Notes under the pieces: generated by a model
Database searches by the model: none
What the model was told of the DNA's origin: nothing
What the model saw: the letters and a program-made list of their open reading frames with translations, nothing else
Made by a program: the position numbers and the translations under genes
NCBI RefSeq assembly: GCF_041897535.1
Contig: NZ_CP169217.1
Span: forward strand, 682,001 to 746,000
Length of the DNA stretch: 64,000 nt
Direction: 5' to 3'
From: Methylomicrobium lacus_A
GTDB taxonomy: Bacteria > Pseudomonadota > Gammaproteobacteria > Methylococcales > Methylomonadaceae
In this document: positions 1 through 8,899 of the stretch, piece by piece
Position numbering within the stretch: the stretch's first letter is position 1
Layout: each line of letters opens with the position of its first letter

Positions 1-1
1 C

Positions 2-1102
2 AAATCGCTGATGCAGCGCCTGTTCGAAGCACAACTGAGCCTGGCTAAAACCGCCCTGCACTACGCCGAACCGGACTTTTTCGATGTGGTGATGCAATCC
101 CTGCACAAAGCCATCAACAGTCTGGACGACAAAACCATCGCCGTGCGCGACAAATGGAAGCTCAAACAGCAGATGAGCCAACTGGACGTGTTGCGCCAGT
201 TCAGCCCCAACACCGTCACGCGGTTGGAAACCGACATCGCTCCGCTGATGCAATGGCTGGATGTGCGCGGCCACAGCGATGCCTACCAATGGGATTTGCT
301 GCTCTGCCAAATCCAGCAGCACAAATTGCAAAACACCAAAGCCTTCGACGATCTGGCCGGCGAAGCGATCACCCAGCTCTGGCAATTGCAAATGAACTTG
401 AACCAGGTCAAAGCCAAAGCCGCAATCATCAAACAATGCCGCGAACTGAATTGGTGGCAAAGCGCGTCACTCGATGAACTGGAACAAGCGAGAGTCGAAC
501 TGCGTAGCATCATGCAGCACCGTGATAAACCGACCGGGCCCAGCGTCGATAAACCCATCGTCGACATTCCGGACGGCGACGAAATCCGCGAAAAACAAAG
601 CACTTACCTCAATGCGGTGGATATGGCTAGCTATCGCCTCAAGGTCGAGCAAGCTTTAAAAGAACTGTTCGAACAGGACGCCGTACTCAAGAAAATCCGT
701 GCCGGCGAAGCCGTGACCGAAGCCGAACTGGCTAATCTCAATGCCCTGATTCACACTCATCATCCGGATGTCGATTTACAAGTGTTAAAAAGCTTTTACG
801 ACACCGCCGCCCCGCTGGAGCAAATCCTGCGCTCTATCGTGGGCATGGACGCGGACAAGGTCAACGAGCGCTTTGCCGCCTTCATTCAACAATACCCCAG
901 CCTCAACGCCCGGCAGGTGCAATTTTTAGGTTTGCTCAAACGCCAAATCGCCCAAAGCGGTGCGATTGAAATCGACCATCTTTACCAAATGCCGTTTGCC
1001 GCCATCGGTGAACTGGACAGCCTATTCAATAACGAAACCCAAATCGACGAATTGCTGTCAATTGTACGAAGCTTTGGTAAACAACCGACACCACCGAATT
1101 AA
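2..1102 (+). CDS. hsdR: Type I restriction enzyme R subunit, C-terminal part (EcoEI type)
   Basis: The reading frame is open from the first complete codon, so this is the 3' end of a gene that begins outside the window; the ATG at 11 is internal. About 366 residues are visible. They are helical, charged and match the C-terminal domain of EcoEI-type HsdR proteins, with YRLKVEQALKELFE about two thirds along and an ending like LFNNETQIDELLSIVRSFG. In the family, HsdR provides the ATP-driven translocase and nuclease of the HsdRMS complex, and this tail is thought to contact the methylase core. The nuclease and helicase motifs lie upstream and cannot be checked. The family call is fairly sure; whether the whole gene is intact is unknown. 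Confidence 0.8.
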   Translation, partial: KSLMQRLFEAQLSLAKTALHYAEPDFFDVVMQSLHKAINSLDDKTIAVRDKWKLKQQMSQLDVLRQFSPNTVTRLETDIAPLMQWLDVRGHSDAYQWDLLLCQIQQHKLQNTKAFDDLAGEAITQLWQLQMNLNQVKAKAAIIKQCRELNWWQSASLDELEQARVELRSIMQHRDKPTGPSVDKPIVDIPDGDEIREKQSTYLNAVDMASYRLKVEQALKELFEQDAVLKKIRAGEAVTEAELANLNALIHTHHPDVDLQVLKSFYDTAAPLEQILRSIVGMDADKVNERFAAFIQQYPSLNARQVQFLGLLKRQIAQSGAIEIDHLYQMPFAAIGELDSLFNNETQIDELLSIVRSFGKQPTPPN

Positions 1103-1114
1103 GAGGAAACAGCC

Positions 1115-1339
1115 GTGCAAATCATGGTTAATGTACCCGACAATTTACCGATGATCATAGCCACCCAGCGCATCAAAGAATTGGAACAAAGTTTGCGTGA
1201 CGAAGCCGGTTTTTTATCCAGCGTATTGGCAAAAAAATCCAGGTAAGACCGACAAGCCGCCTTGCTCAAAATTGCCCATGACTGCGCCGCGCTACCCACC
1301 TTAGATGAACGCAGCCCCGATGAAATTTTGTACAATTAG
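1115..1339 (+). pseudogene. Antitoxin-like remnant with an in-frame stop
   Basis: An AGAGGA ribosome site precedes a GTG start at 1115. The frame reads 43 residues (VQIMVNVPDNLPMII at the start) to a TAA at 1244, and the same frame then continues as AALLKIAHDCAALPTLDER followed by SPDEILYN to a TAG at 1337. That tail is typical of Rv0623/VapB-type antitoxins of the PSK transcription-factor family, which usually end CAALP-LD-RSPDEILGYD. The N-terminal part does not look like that family, so the locus may be a mosaic left by deletion. No toxin gene follows. A second short stretch reading ATQRIK recurs near 1580-1600. The 43-codon ORF could also be a real small gene. Confidence 0.5.
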
Positions 1340-1397
1340 ATTACATGGAACACAAAGTACCTCCCTGTTCACTCGCTGCCATTAAGTTAAGAAAAAC

Positions 1398-1500
1398 ACG
1401 TCGTTCCGGCAGGGATTGCCGGAATCCAGGCTACAGGGACGTATCGGGCTTGCCATCCCTGGCCCTGGATGCCCGTTTCCCGGCGGGTATGACGGCATTT
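1398..1500. repeat. Dispersed palindromic intergenic repeat
   Basis: The left end carries a perfect 8-bp inverted repeat (TTCCGGCA-GGGAT-TGCCGGAA, 1404-1424). The outer ends are also imperfect inverted repeats of each other (CGTC..TCCAGG at the left, CCTGGAT..GACG at the right). The wording 'CCGGAATCCAGG...CCCTGGATGCCCG..CCGGCGGG' is a kind of non-coding repeat often seen in many copies in proteobacterial genomes. Only one copy is in this window, so the repeat status rests on its structure and on general familiarity. Confidence 0.55.
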
Positions 1501-1734
1501 GTGTATAAGGGCATGCGCAGAGCGTGGGAACCATAAAGGGACGTTATTTTTTGCCAAATCCTTACTCAAAGTCGCTACCCAGCGCATCAAAGTTATTGAT
1601 TGGGAGATACTTTTAACCATGAGCAATCCATAGGTTATGCAAACCGCTAATTAAAATCAAAAACGGTGACGGACACGATTATTTAAAAAATATCGTCTTC
1701 CCCCATTTTTCCTAGACAAATTTGGAGAATAAAA

Positions 1735-2202
1735 ATGAAATACGCTACCGCCAAGGCCAGTGCCGTCGAAGCCCCCGAGGTAGTCCTGAATTTATGGGCA
1801 TATGTCGATGAAGCCGGCTACATTCTCCGTTTAGCTGGAAAATCCTACGTTATGGAGGGAGATGACGATGAAAAGTTGGCTTTATTGCACGCATTATCAA
1901 GAACTGATTTCTTGTCGGCGGCATGGTGCAAAGTGCCGGCCAACTTCAAGATTTTAGAACCCAATGGCCAAAGGATGACTGGTGTTGCAACGGCTTCGAT
2001 GCTATCAGACCCCATTTCTCATAGCCATCTTTTCAGCACTTTATTGGAAGAGCTGGCCAATTCATTGCCCGATCAGCTACGCAGCCATGACGGTGGCTAT
2101 GAGCAGTTCCGTTTAAATTTACCCCAAGCCCCGTTATGTGTCACCACCGTGGTTATGGAATATGACGACGGCATTCTGGTTCCGATGGTATCGGGTAGGT
2201 AA
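1735..2202 (+). CDS. Unknown 155-residue protein encoded directly upstream of Argonaute
   Basis: The gene starts at an ATG with a good ribosome site (TTGGAG, 7 bases upstream) and ends 8 bases before the Argonaute start, so the two genes are probably cotranscribed and this is the first gene of the unit. The 155-residue product is soluble: I see no signal peptide, membrane segment, zinc-finger cysteines or nuclease motif. It looks like a compact alpha/beta domain, with strands such as VVLNLWAYVDEAGYILRL and a C-terminal VTTVVMEYDDGILVPMV. I do not recognise the family. Its position suggests an accessory or regulatory partner of the Argonaute, but only linkage supports that. Confidence 0.75.
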   Translation: MKYATAKASAVEAPEVVLNLWAYVDEAGYILRLAGKSYVMEGDDDEKLALLHALSRTDFLSAAWCKVPANFKILEPNGQRMTGVATASMLSDPISHSHLFSTLLEELANSLPDQLRSHDGGYEQFRLNLPQAPLCVTTVVMEYDDGILVPMVSGR

Positions 2203-2210
2203 GAGTATTT

Positions 2211-4430
2211 ATGGAAAATTTAGCGTTGAGCGCCCTGCAATTGGATGTCAATCTCGTTCACTATTCGGTTTACCGATATCAGATCGTTTATCAAAAGTTT
2301 GATGAAACCGCATCTGGTGAGCAGTTGGCCCGAAAGGTGGCTTATGAATTACAAAGAGTCAATGGTTTTGCGGTGCTTACCAACCTGGGTAATCGCAGCA
2401 TTATTTCCTTAAAACCGATTTCACAACTCGTCATCGATTTGCCTCAGATGCAAGCTAGCCTAGAAGATGACGGTAAGCTGGAACTTGATTGTGGTGAAGA
2501 ACAGCAACAACAGGCTTTGCAAAGACTGGTCAACCAGGATATCAACAAAGCCGCCTGGAAGCTGGCACAAGATAGTCAAGGCAAGTTAGCTTTTAAAAAA
2601 GCAGCGAGTGGCAATACGGAAATTTTCGAACCCTCACACTCTGCCCGTATTAAAGCACGCAGCACCTATCTGGAAGCTTTTTGTTCGGTACAACTTAGTC
2701 CAGAAGTTTTAGCGGATGGCACAGTTTTGATTGGTTTGCATCTCAAGCACAGTTTGTTGGCCAAGCCGGATATTTCGCTGCAATGGGTCATCGACAAAAG
2801 ACCTGACTGGATTTCATCCATTAACAAGGTGCGCCACCGTTACTTTGAGTCCGGCAAAGCGCCTTTAGTCGCTGAATTCCTGAGAGTTGAAGAGTCCCTC
2901 AAGGGCGATAGCCCATTACCTCACTTGGGTAAGTCGCTGGTCGAGTATCATCGTGAGAAAGGGTTGCTGTCCGATGAACAGCTGACAGAAGCGGCATCGT
3001 CTTCTCTGATAAAAGTCAAATACGGGCAAAACGAAGCAGACCACGTCGCCAGTTTAGTTGAGCCGATGTTTGATTTTGACACGTTGAGCAAAATCGATTC
3101 AGTCTTTTTGAATAATCTGGCCAAAGATTTGAAATGGTCATTAGACGACAGAATCAAGGTCAGCGCTAAAATGGTAAAGGGGCTTTATCTGCCGAATTTC
3201 AACTGCCGATTAATACCGGTGGATTATCAAAATCTGAAAAAATCCTGTTTACGGTATGAACAAATGATCAGATTTGCCAATGGTGCCAAATCCAGCCGGG
3301 AACAAGATGTTTTAAGATATAAGGCCTTTGGCGACATGACCCGAACCCAAGTTATTCCGCTCATTATCGGCAAACAGAACAATACTGAACGGAATCAGCG
3401 ATTGCTATGCAATGCTTATAAGGCCTTGGGGCAGCTGACTAAAACGGAATTGCCACCCCTTACAAAATTTCCTGACCCCGTTGAAAACGCCAATGAATTA
3501 GATGCCAGACTGAATAAAAAAAATCCCAAGAACGCTATTTTGTTGATCGGTTTAACCGACAAGTCCGACAAGGTGGCAATACGCGATACCGCGTTCAGTT
3601 ATGGCTTGGCGACCCAGTTTATGCGGCTCGATCACAGGAGCAATGTTTATAGTCCTTCCTATTTCAATAATGTCGCTGCCGGGGTATTCAGCAAAGGCGG
3701 TGGACAGTTGTGCGCAATCGATGACATGCAGGGAGAAACCGATTTATTTATCGGGCTGGATATGGGGGGCATTAATGTTCGCGCTCCTGGTTTTGCATTT
3801 CTGTTTCTAAGTTCCGGCGCTCAGTTGGGCTGGCAATTGGCCGATAAACAGCAGGGCGAGCGTATGCAGGATGACGCTCTAACGAACCTGCTTGAGAAAA
3901 GTTTGAAAACCTATTTACGTTCATCCGATGGTGTATTGCCCAGACGAATCACATTGCATAGGGACGGCAAGTTTTACGAATCAATCGATGTGATTGAACA
4001 GTTTGAACGCAAGAATAATGTAAAACTTGATGTGCTCGAAGTTTTGAAATCGGGCGCTCCGGTACTTTATCGTCGGGAACAGTTAGCCGATTGCACAAAA
4101 AAATTCAGCAACCCCAATGTTGGGGATGCCTTATTTTTAACGGACCGGGAACTGATTCTATCTACTTATAGTGGTGCTGAATTAGGCCAATCCTGGGGTG
4201 ATAAAGTCAGCGTCAGGCCGTTGCGTTTACGAAAGCGCTACGGAGAGACATCCTTAGAAGTTCTTGCCCAACAGGTGTTGATATTGAGTCGAATTCATGG
4301 CGCCTCGTTATATCGCCATCCGCGCCTCCCAGTTACGACGCATCATGCAGATCGGTTTGCGACACTGAGACAGGAAACCTGTATCGACGCGCTTTCTAAA
4401 ATGGACAGGCTGTGTCCAGTTTATCTTTAG
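2211..4430 (+). CDS. ago: Long prokaryotic Argonaute with intact DEDD catalytic tetrad
   Basis: This 739-residue protein matches Thermus TtAgo (recalled, not searched) over the MID and PIWI domains. The PIWI tetrad is complete: D517 in GLDMGG, E550 in QGERMQ, D585 in HRDGK and D714 in HHADRF, equivalent to TtAgo D478, E512, D546 and D660. In MID, K454, R458, Q469 and K495 fall at the spacing of the 5'-phosphate pocket residues R418, K422, Q433 and K457. By analogy N and L1 cover about 1-200, PAZ about 200-300, L2 to about 370, MID about 375-500 and PIWI about 500-739; the N-terminal half is too divergent for exact borders. Related long-A Argonautes use small guides to cut invading DNA. The start at 2211 has only a weak ribosome site (GTAAGAG), consistent with translational coupling to the 155-residue gene upstream. 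Confidence 0.93.
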   Translation: MENLALSALQLDVNLVHYSVYRYQIVYQKFDETASGEQLARKVAYELQRVNGFAVLTNLGNRSIISLKPISQLVIDLPQMQASLEDDGKLELDCGEEQQQQALQRLVNQDINKAAWKLAQDSQGKLAFKKAASGNTEIFEPSHSARIKARSTYLEAFCSVQLSPEVLADGTVLIGLHLKHSLLAKPDISLQWVIDKRPDWISSINKVRHRYFESGKAPLVAEFLRVEESLKGDSPLPHLGKSLVEYHREKGLLSDEQLTEAASSSLIKVKYGQNEADHVASLVEPMFDFDTLSKIDSVFLNNLAKDLKWSLDDRIKVSAKMVKGLYLPNFNCRLIPVDYQNLKKSCLRYEQMIRFANGAKSSREQDVLRYKAFGDMTRTQVIPLIIGKQNNTERNQRLLCNAYKALGQLTKTELPPLTKFPDPVENANELDARLNKKNPKNAILLIGLTDKSDKVAIRDTAFSYGLATQFMRLDHRSNVYSPSYFNNVAAGVFSKGGGQLCAIDDMQGETDLFIGLDMGGINVRAPGFAFLFLSSGAQLGWQLADKQQGERMQDDALTNLLEKSLKTYLRSSDGVLPRRITLHRDGKFYESIDVIEQFERKNNVKLDVLEVLKSGAPVLYRREQLADCTKKFSNPNVGDALFLTDRELILSTYSGAELGQSWGDKVSVRPLRLRKRYGETSLEVLAQQVLILSRIHGASLYRHPRLPVTTHHADRFATLRQETCIDALSKMDRLCPVYL

Positions 4431-4590
4431 GTCCCTCTTCAATTTTATGACAAGGAAGTCCACTCATTCAAATCGCAATCTCCCCGGCTACTAACATGAA
4501 AATGGCCATCATATAGAGCGCATATCGAAAACCATAGGAGGCATGGATTCTTTCGGTGTGATAAAAAGCAGACACTTCTACGCAAAACGG

Positions 4591-4644
4591 CGTGCAAAAC
4601 TTTCCAGGGTTCTGGGGAAAAGGGCGTTGAAAAGTTTCCACCCC
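4591..4644 (+). repeat. Two direct repeats at the left end of the IS21-like remnant
   Basis: The stretches CGTGCAAAACTTTCCAGGG (4591-4609) and CGTTGAAAAGTTTCCACCCC (4625-4644) are imperfect direct repeats about 34 bases apart, 50-100 bases before the IstA-like frame. Repeated terminal binding sites of this kind are usual at the ends of IS21-family elements. The outer end and any target duplication could not be fixed by eye. Confidence 0.5.
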
Positions 4645-4693
4645 AGGTTGTTCAATGACCGGCTTTTAGTCGGAGAATCCTGGAGTGATAAAA

Positions 4694-5230
4694 GTGGAAG
4701 ACTTCACCGAAATTCGACGGTTGCATTTTGTCGAGAATGCCACCGTCAGTGAGTTGGCCAAACGGTTCAAGTTATCCCGCCCCACCATCCGTAAGCATCT
4801 CAAAACGGTCGAAGAGCCCGTTTATCCGGTGCGCAACTATCAACCCTATCCGTAGCTGGGTAATTATCTGGATCGGCTCAATGATTGGTTGGAAGTCGAT
4901 GCTACATTACCAGCCAAACGCCGCCGCACGGCGAAACGATTATTCGAGTGCCTGCAAGTCGAAGGCTATGTGAGTGGTTATTGTGCGGTGCGGCCTTACG
5001 TAAAAGCCTGAAAGCGAGGCAAGACTTCGGTGCCGGCGGTAACTCAGGTTTTTGTTCCGTTGTATTTTCCGCCGGGAGAAACCTGCCAGTTCGACTGGAG
5101 TCATGAAACGGTCATGATGGGCTGTGTTGAACAGGTTGTGAAAGTGGCTCAATTTCGCCTCACCTATAGCCGCCAGATGTTCATAGTGGCCTATCCCCGT
5201 GAAACGCAGGAGATTGCTGGACTCCCATAG
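4694..5230 (+). pseudogene. istA: IS21-family transposase (istA) remnant
   Basis: From the GTG at 4694 one frame reads like the IstA N-terminus: an HTH (VSELAKRFKLSRPTIRKHLK), a linker rich in Arg and Lys, then the start of the DDE domain (CQFDWSHETV, where D is the first catalytic residue). The frame is broken by in-frame stops at 4853 (TAG) and 5009 (TGA). The homology ends at PRETQEI near 5216, after which unrelated sequence follows, so the C-terminal two thirds and istB are missing. The element is dead and marks the downstream edge of the Argonaute region. Confidence 0.8.
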
Positions 5231-5278
5231 TAAGGAAGGCTCTTTATGGATTTCCGGGTCTTTTGATAAGATGCCCCG

Positions 5279-6148
5279 ATGGAAACTGCAATCATAACAA
5301 TCAAACACTTGGTCAGCGAAGCCCAATGCTACGCGGCTATCCGCCAACTACGCTGGCAAGAAGGCGTCACTTGCCCCCCATTGCGGCGACGATCAAACGA
5401 TCCGACGCGGCTTTGCTGGGCCGCAACGCTTCGGCCAACGCTATCAGTGCAAGGCGCGCAACAAGCGCTTTGACGACCTGACCGGCACCGTGCTGGCAGG
5501 TCATCACCAGCCGTTGTCCGTTTGGGTGTTGTGTCTGTACTTCATGGGTTTGAACCTGTCCAACGCCCAGATTGCCCAAGAATTGGATCTGAACAAGGAT
5601 GATTTACAGTTCACGACCGAACATCTGCGCACGGGGATCGATAAAAAAAAGCCCCGATAACCCTGTAGGGTAAGGTCGAATGCGACGAAGTCTACCTCGT
5701 CGCCGGGCATAAAGGCCAACCCGACAAGGTTGCCGAAGCGAGGCGCAAACCGCGCCGTCGCCGGCTGAAAGGCGCCCGTGGGCGCGGCACGCTCGCCACG
5801 GAGAAGCCGCCCGTATTAGGCATCCTCCAACGCAGCGGCGAGGTCGCTATCCGGTTGCTCGACAATGTCCGGCAGGCCACGATCAAACCCTTGATCTTAC
5901 ATATCGTGGCACCGGGGACGTTGATATACACCGATAAATACAGCATTTATGATCGCCTAGAAACCTGGGGCTACCGACACAAGACGGTCAATCATTCGGC
6001 CGGGGAATACGCCCGCGACGAGGATGGCGACGGCTTTTGCGAGGTCCATTCGAACACCATCGAGGGCTTCTGGTCGCTACTGCGCTCGTGGCTGCGTCCG
6101 CATCGCGGTATTTCTCAAACCAAATTGCCGCTCTATTTGAGCTTTTGA
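5279..6148 (+). pseudogene. IS1595-family (ISXO2-like) transposase, frameshifted and truncated
   Basis: The pieces spell an IS1595-type transposase in three frames. The N-terminus (AAIRQLRWQEGVTCP) enters a zinc ribbon, and an extra C in the run at 5374-5379 shifts the frame to PHCG and on through AGHHQPLSVWVLCLYFMGL. A second shift near 5642-5670 leads to the DDE core with VECDEVYL, YTDKYSIY and NTIEGFWSLLR. The protein stops at LPLYLSF, without the usual C-terminal tail. Two shifts and a lost end make activity unlikely. No terminal repeats were recognised. Confidence 0.8.
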
Positions 6149-6358
6149 TGGACTTTCAAGCTCCTTATTTTATATTCATATAAATGAATGACTTAGAATT
6201 TTTTTCGTGTACAGAGCATATTCTTCTCAGGTCAATTGCGCTTTCTCGCTTCTGACAGGTGAAGGAGGTTACAATTATCAATTTGCAGAGCGAACAAGGA
6301 TTTAGGCCAATCCCCCGGCGGAATCCATCAATAAAGCTAAAATCACCTAGGAGCCGAG

Positions 6359-6946
6359 ATGTTGACATGGTCCACCGTTTTCGAAACCAAACTCGAACTC
6401 ATTGATAACCAGCACAAAACCTTATTCGAAATGGTCAGCGCGTTGACCGATGTCGCGCCCGCCGAACGCACCGAACAACGCCTCGATCAAATCCTTGATG
6501 CCTTGTTCGATTATGCGCAAGAGCATTTCGTCGACGAAGAAGTTCTCATGACGCATTACAAATTGGACGAGCAATATATGAGGCTGCAACACATGGAGCA
6601 CAAATCGTTCATTTATGACATTACGCAAATGCGCAATCGTGTTACCGACGCCGAAGGCCTGTCGGTACAGTTTGACAAATTGGCGCGTTTTGCCGCGTCC
6701 TGGCTGGTTTACCACACGCTTCGGGTCGATTTGATGATTCCCAAGCAAATTGCATTGATAAGGCGCGGCAAAACGCCCGCCGAAGCGTTTGCAATGGTCA
6801 AACAGGGCGGATGCTCCCCGGACGTATCGAAACTGGTCCTTGATGCGGTACTGCATTTATGGGACGAGGCCATGGAACGGGTGCATGCCCTGGAAGGGCA
6901 ATTGGAAAAGACAAAAAACCACACGGATACCGCCCGTCAAGCCTAA
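6359..6946 (+). CDS. Bacteriohemerythrin-like protein
   Basis: The 195-residue protein carries the diiron ligand pattern of hemerythrin: NQHKTLFE near residue 18, EHFVDEE near 55, LQHMEHKSF near 76 and YHTLRVD near 120. This core covers residues 1-125; a C-terminal helical extension of about 70 residues follows with no known domain. Hemerythrins bind O2 or sense it, and in methanotrophs soluble forms are thought to deliver O2 to methane monooxygenase; that role is inferred only. AGGAGCCGAG provides the ribosome site. The gene stands alone, just after the IS remnants. Confidence 0.85.
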   Translation: MLTWSTVFETKLELIDNQHKTLFEMVSALTDVAPAERTEQRLDQILDALFDYAQEHFVDEEVLMTHYKLDEQYMRLQHMEHKSFIYDITQMRNRVTDAEGLSVQFDKLARFAASWLVYHTLRVDLMIPKQIALIRRGKTPAEAFAMVKQGGCSPDVSKLVLDAVLHLWDEAMERVHALEGQLEKTKNHTDTARQA

Positions 6947-7053
6947 ATGACATCATTGGGTTGACGTTTTCAAAACACCGGAACACAAATTTGCTATAGG
7001 CCGGTTTACCTGACGGAACCTCCAAAGAATTGAGGCTAGTTTCAGTCTAAAGG

Positions 7054-8841
7054 TTAGGCCAAAGGCTGCCCCATAGGCGCCAATGGACTTTGCTCGCCGT
7101 CCACGCTCAGAGATAAAAAGGGCGTTGCAAATTTCGGCGTCTCAGAAGGTTGTCTGATCACCCATTCGCTGACCCAAGACAGTGCAGGATCGTATAAATC
7201 GATATAGGCTTCCGGTTTTTCTTTCAGGACAACGCTTTGCAAAGGTGAAGCGGGTTCCGACATGAATCGGGCGATGCTCGCCAAACGCTGGCGAAGTTGA
7301 TTCGCATTACCCAGCGGCATCAGAAAATCGTAGGAACGCTTACGCGATAAGGTAGAGCCTAGATAACTGGGATTAAGCCTCGCGAATTGATCATGCCGTA
7401 AATCGGCCAGCTTGGCGATCGTGGCGATTTCTTTTTCTGCCAGATAGTTCACGTCGAATTCATGGTCAATTTTAACTTTGACGAAATATGGCTCGTTTTT
7501 AATGGCGGGCAATTTGATTCCATAGCCGGCGGGACGGGCGAAGATTTTGGACAGCGCCAGCAAGCGCGGAACATAATCCTGCGTTTCTGCGGGTAAATTT
7601 AACGACCAGAAATCGGCCGATAGACCTTCGGCCCGATTACGGCTGATCGCATCATCTACCGTGGCTTGGCCTGAATTATAGGCCGCCAAGGCCAGCAGCC
7701 AATCCCCGTTAAAATGGTGACTCAAACCGCTCAGAAAACGAATGGCCGCCTGGGTGGATTTTGGAATATCCAGCCGTTCGTCATAATCCCGTCTTTGCAC
7801 CAAGTTGTAATCCATGCCGGTGCTGGGAATGAATTGCCACAGCCCTTTCGCGCTTTTAGGGGACTCCGCCGTGGGCTGATAGGCGCTTTCAACAATAGGC
7901 AGCAATGCCAGTTCCAGCGGCAATCGATATTTACTGAGTTCTTCGACGATATGGTAAAGGTAGGGTTGCGCGCGTTCGGCCACGCGATAAAGAAACTCAG
8001 GATTTCGGCTGTAAGCTACGATGAATTTATCGATGCGCTGATTAATCGCGGCTTGTCGACTTTGCGGTCCTGACTGACTATCCCCTTTTTCGGGGAGGTT
8101 GTCTTTGCGCTTTTGTTGTTGACTATCCGCCTTGACCGCGGCCAGTTGCGACACTACGCAGGGCGGTGCCGTTTTTTCAGACTCCCCCCTAAGAAGGGAT
8201 TTCGATAAGAGTGTCGAAAGCTTATGGCTGTTGAGCCCGCTTGTTGATTCCCCACCAGTCTTCCTCTGGCGAAAATCTTGCTGCACCGCCTCGATTTCCG
8301 GTTGCCCCTTCAGTTTCTTCAGTAAAACAATTTTGTTATCCGTTTTGAGCGCGTTTCCATCATGCTCTTTAACAGAAGGCGGCGCGCAGTCGCTATCATT
8401 CGTTACGGAAGTTTTCGCGCCCAATAGTTTCCTGCCAAGCTCGGTATAGCGATGCGGGCCGAATTTCGCGCGGCCTAATTCCGTATAGTGGTTAATAGGC
8501 GCGGTCACCGTTTGCGGAGAACTGTTCAGTGTAGGTTTTGAATAGCCTGCTATCCCGTCAGAACCTTTGCGCATTTTGATCGCGGCCGCCGAAGAACGGG
8601 CACCCTTCAATCCGGCTCGCGCGTTATCTGCCGGGTCCAGTGTACTTACCGCGACGTGACTGGGAATTTTCATTCCCGAACGAATACGCGCCCACACATC
8701 GATCGCGCCGGCGGACGCCTTCTTTCCGGAATGGGGCTTGTTTTTGATGATTTTTGACGATGTCGCGGCGCCGGCATCGGGAACATGCGAGGCTAAGGAG
8801 ACGCCGATCACAAGAGTGAAGATTCGCAGTAATAATCGCAT
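7054..8841 (-). CDS. mltD: MltD-like membrane-bound lytic murein transglycosylase
   Basis: The 595-residue protein has an N-terminal export signal (LLLRIFTLVIGVSLASHVP then AGA). A low-complexity, basic region to about residue 270 follows. The GH23/SLT domain has the catalytic glutamate E318 in LPIVESAYQP, then AKGLWQFIPSTG and ALAAYNSGQ, which are the usual motif order of MltD enzymes. Such enzymes cleave the peptidoglycan MurNAc-GlcNAc bond and form anhydroMurNAc. The C-terminal part (PYFVKVKIDHEFDV and FARLNPSYLG) resembles the segment before LysM domains, but I see no clear LysM repeat. The linker contains a doubled YTELGR motif. It is monocistronic. Confidence 0.85.
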   Translation of the reverse strand: MRLLLRIFTLVIGVSLASHVPDAGAATSSKIIKNKPHSGKKASAGAIDVWARIRSGMKIPSHVAVSTLDPADNARAGLKGARSSAAAIKMRKGSDGIAGYSKPTLNSSPQTVTAPINHYTELGRAKFGPHRYTELGRKLLGAKTSVTNDSDCAPPSVKEHDGNALKTDNKIVLLKKLKGQPEIEAVQQDFRQRKTGGESTSGLNSHKLSTLLSKSLLRGESEKTAPPCVVSQLAAVKADSQQQKRKDNLPEKGDSQSGPQSRQAAINQRIDKFIVAYSRNPEFLYRVAERAQPYLYHIVEELSKYRLPLELALLPIVESAYQPTAESPKSAKGLWQFIPSTGMDYNLVQRRDYDERLDIPKSTQAAIRFLSGLSHHFNGDWLLALAAYNSGQATVDDAISRNRAEGLSADFWSLNLPAETQDYVPRLLALSKIFARPAGYGIKLPAIKNEPYFVKVKIDHEFDVNYLAEKEIATIAKLADLRHDQFARLNPSYLGSTLSRKRSYDFLMPLGNANQLRQRLASIARFMSEPASPLQSVVLKEKPEAYIDLYDPALSWVSEWVIRQPSETPKFATPFLSLSVDGEQSPLAPMGQPLA

Positions 8842-8899
8842 AATCGTTACCTCGACTCATAGCACCTGGCCGATATTGGCGGCTTGGGTCATTCAAGGT

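Noticed and set aside
1345..1536. 63-codon frame inside the palindromic repeat
   Set aside because: It consists of repeat sequence; no start context.
4591..4644. CRISPR-like repeats near the Argonaute gene
   Set aside because: Only two imperfect units exist and they fit the end repeats of an IS21-type element; no array was found anywhere in the window.
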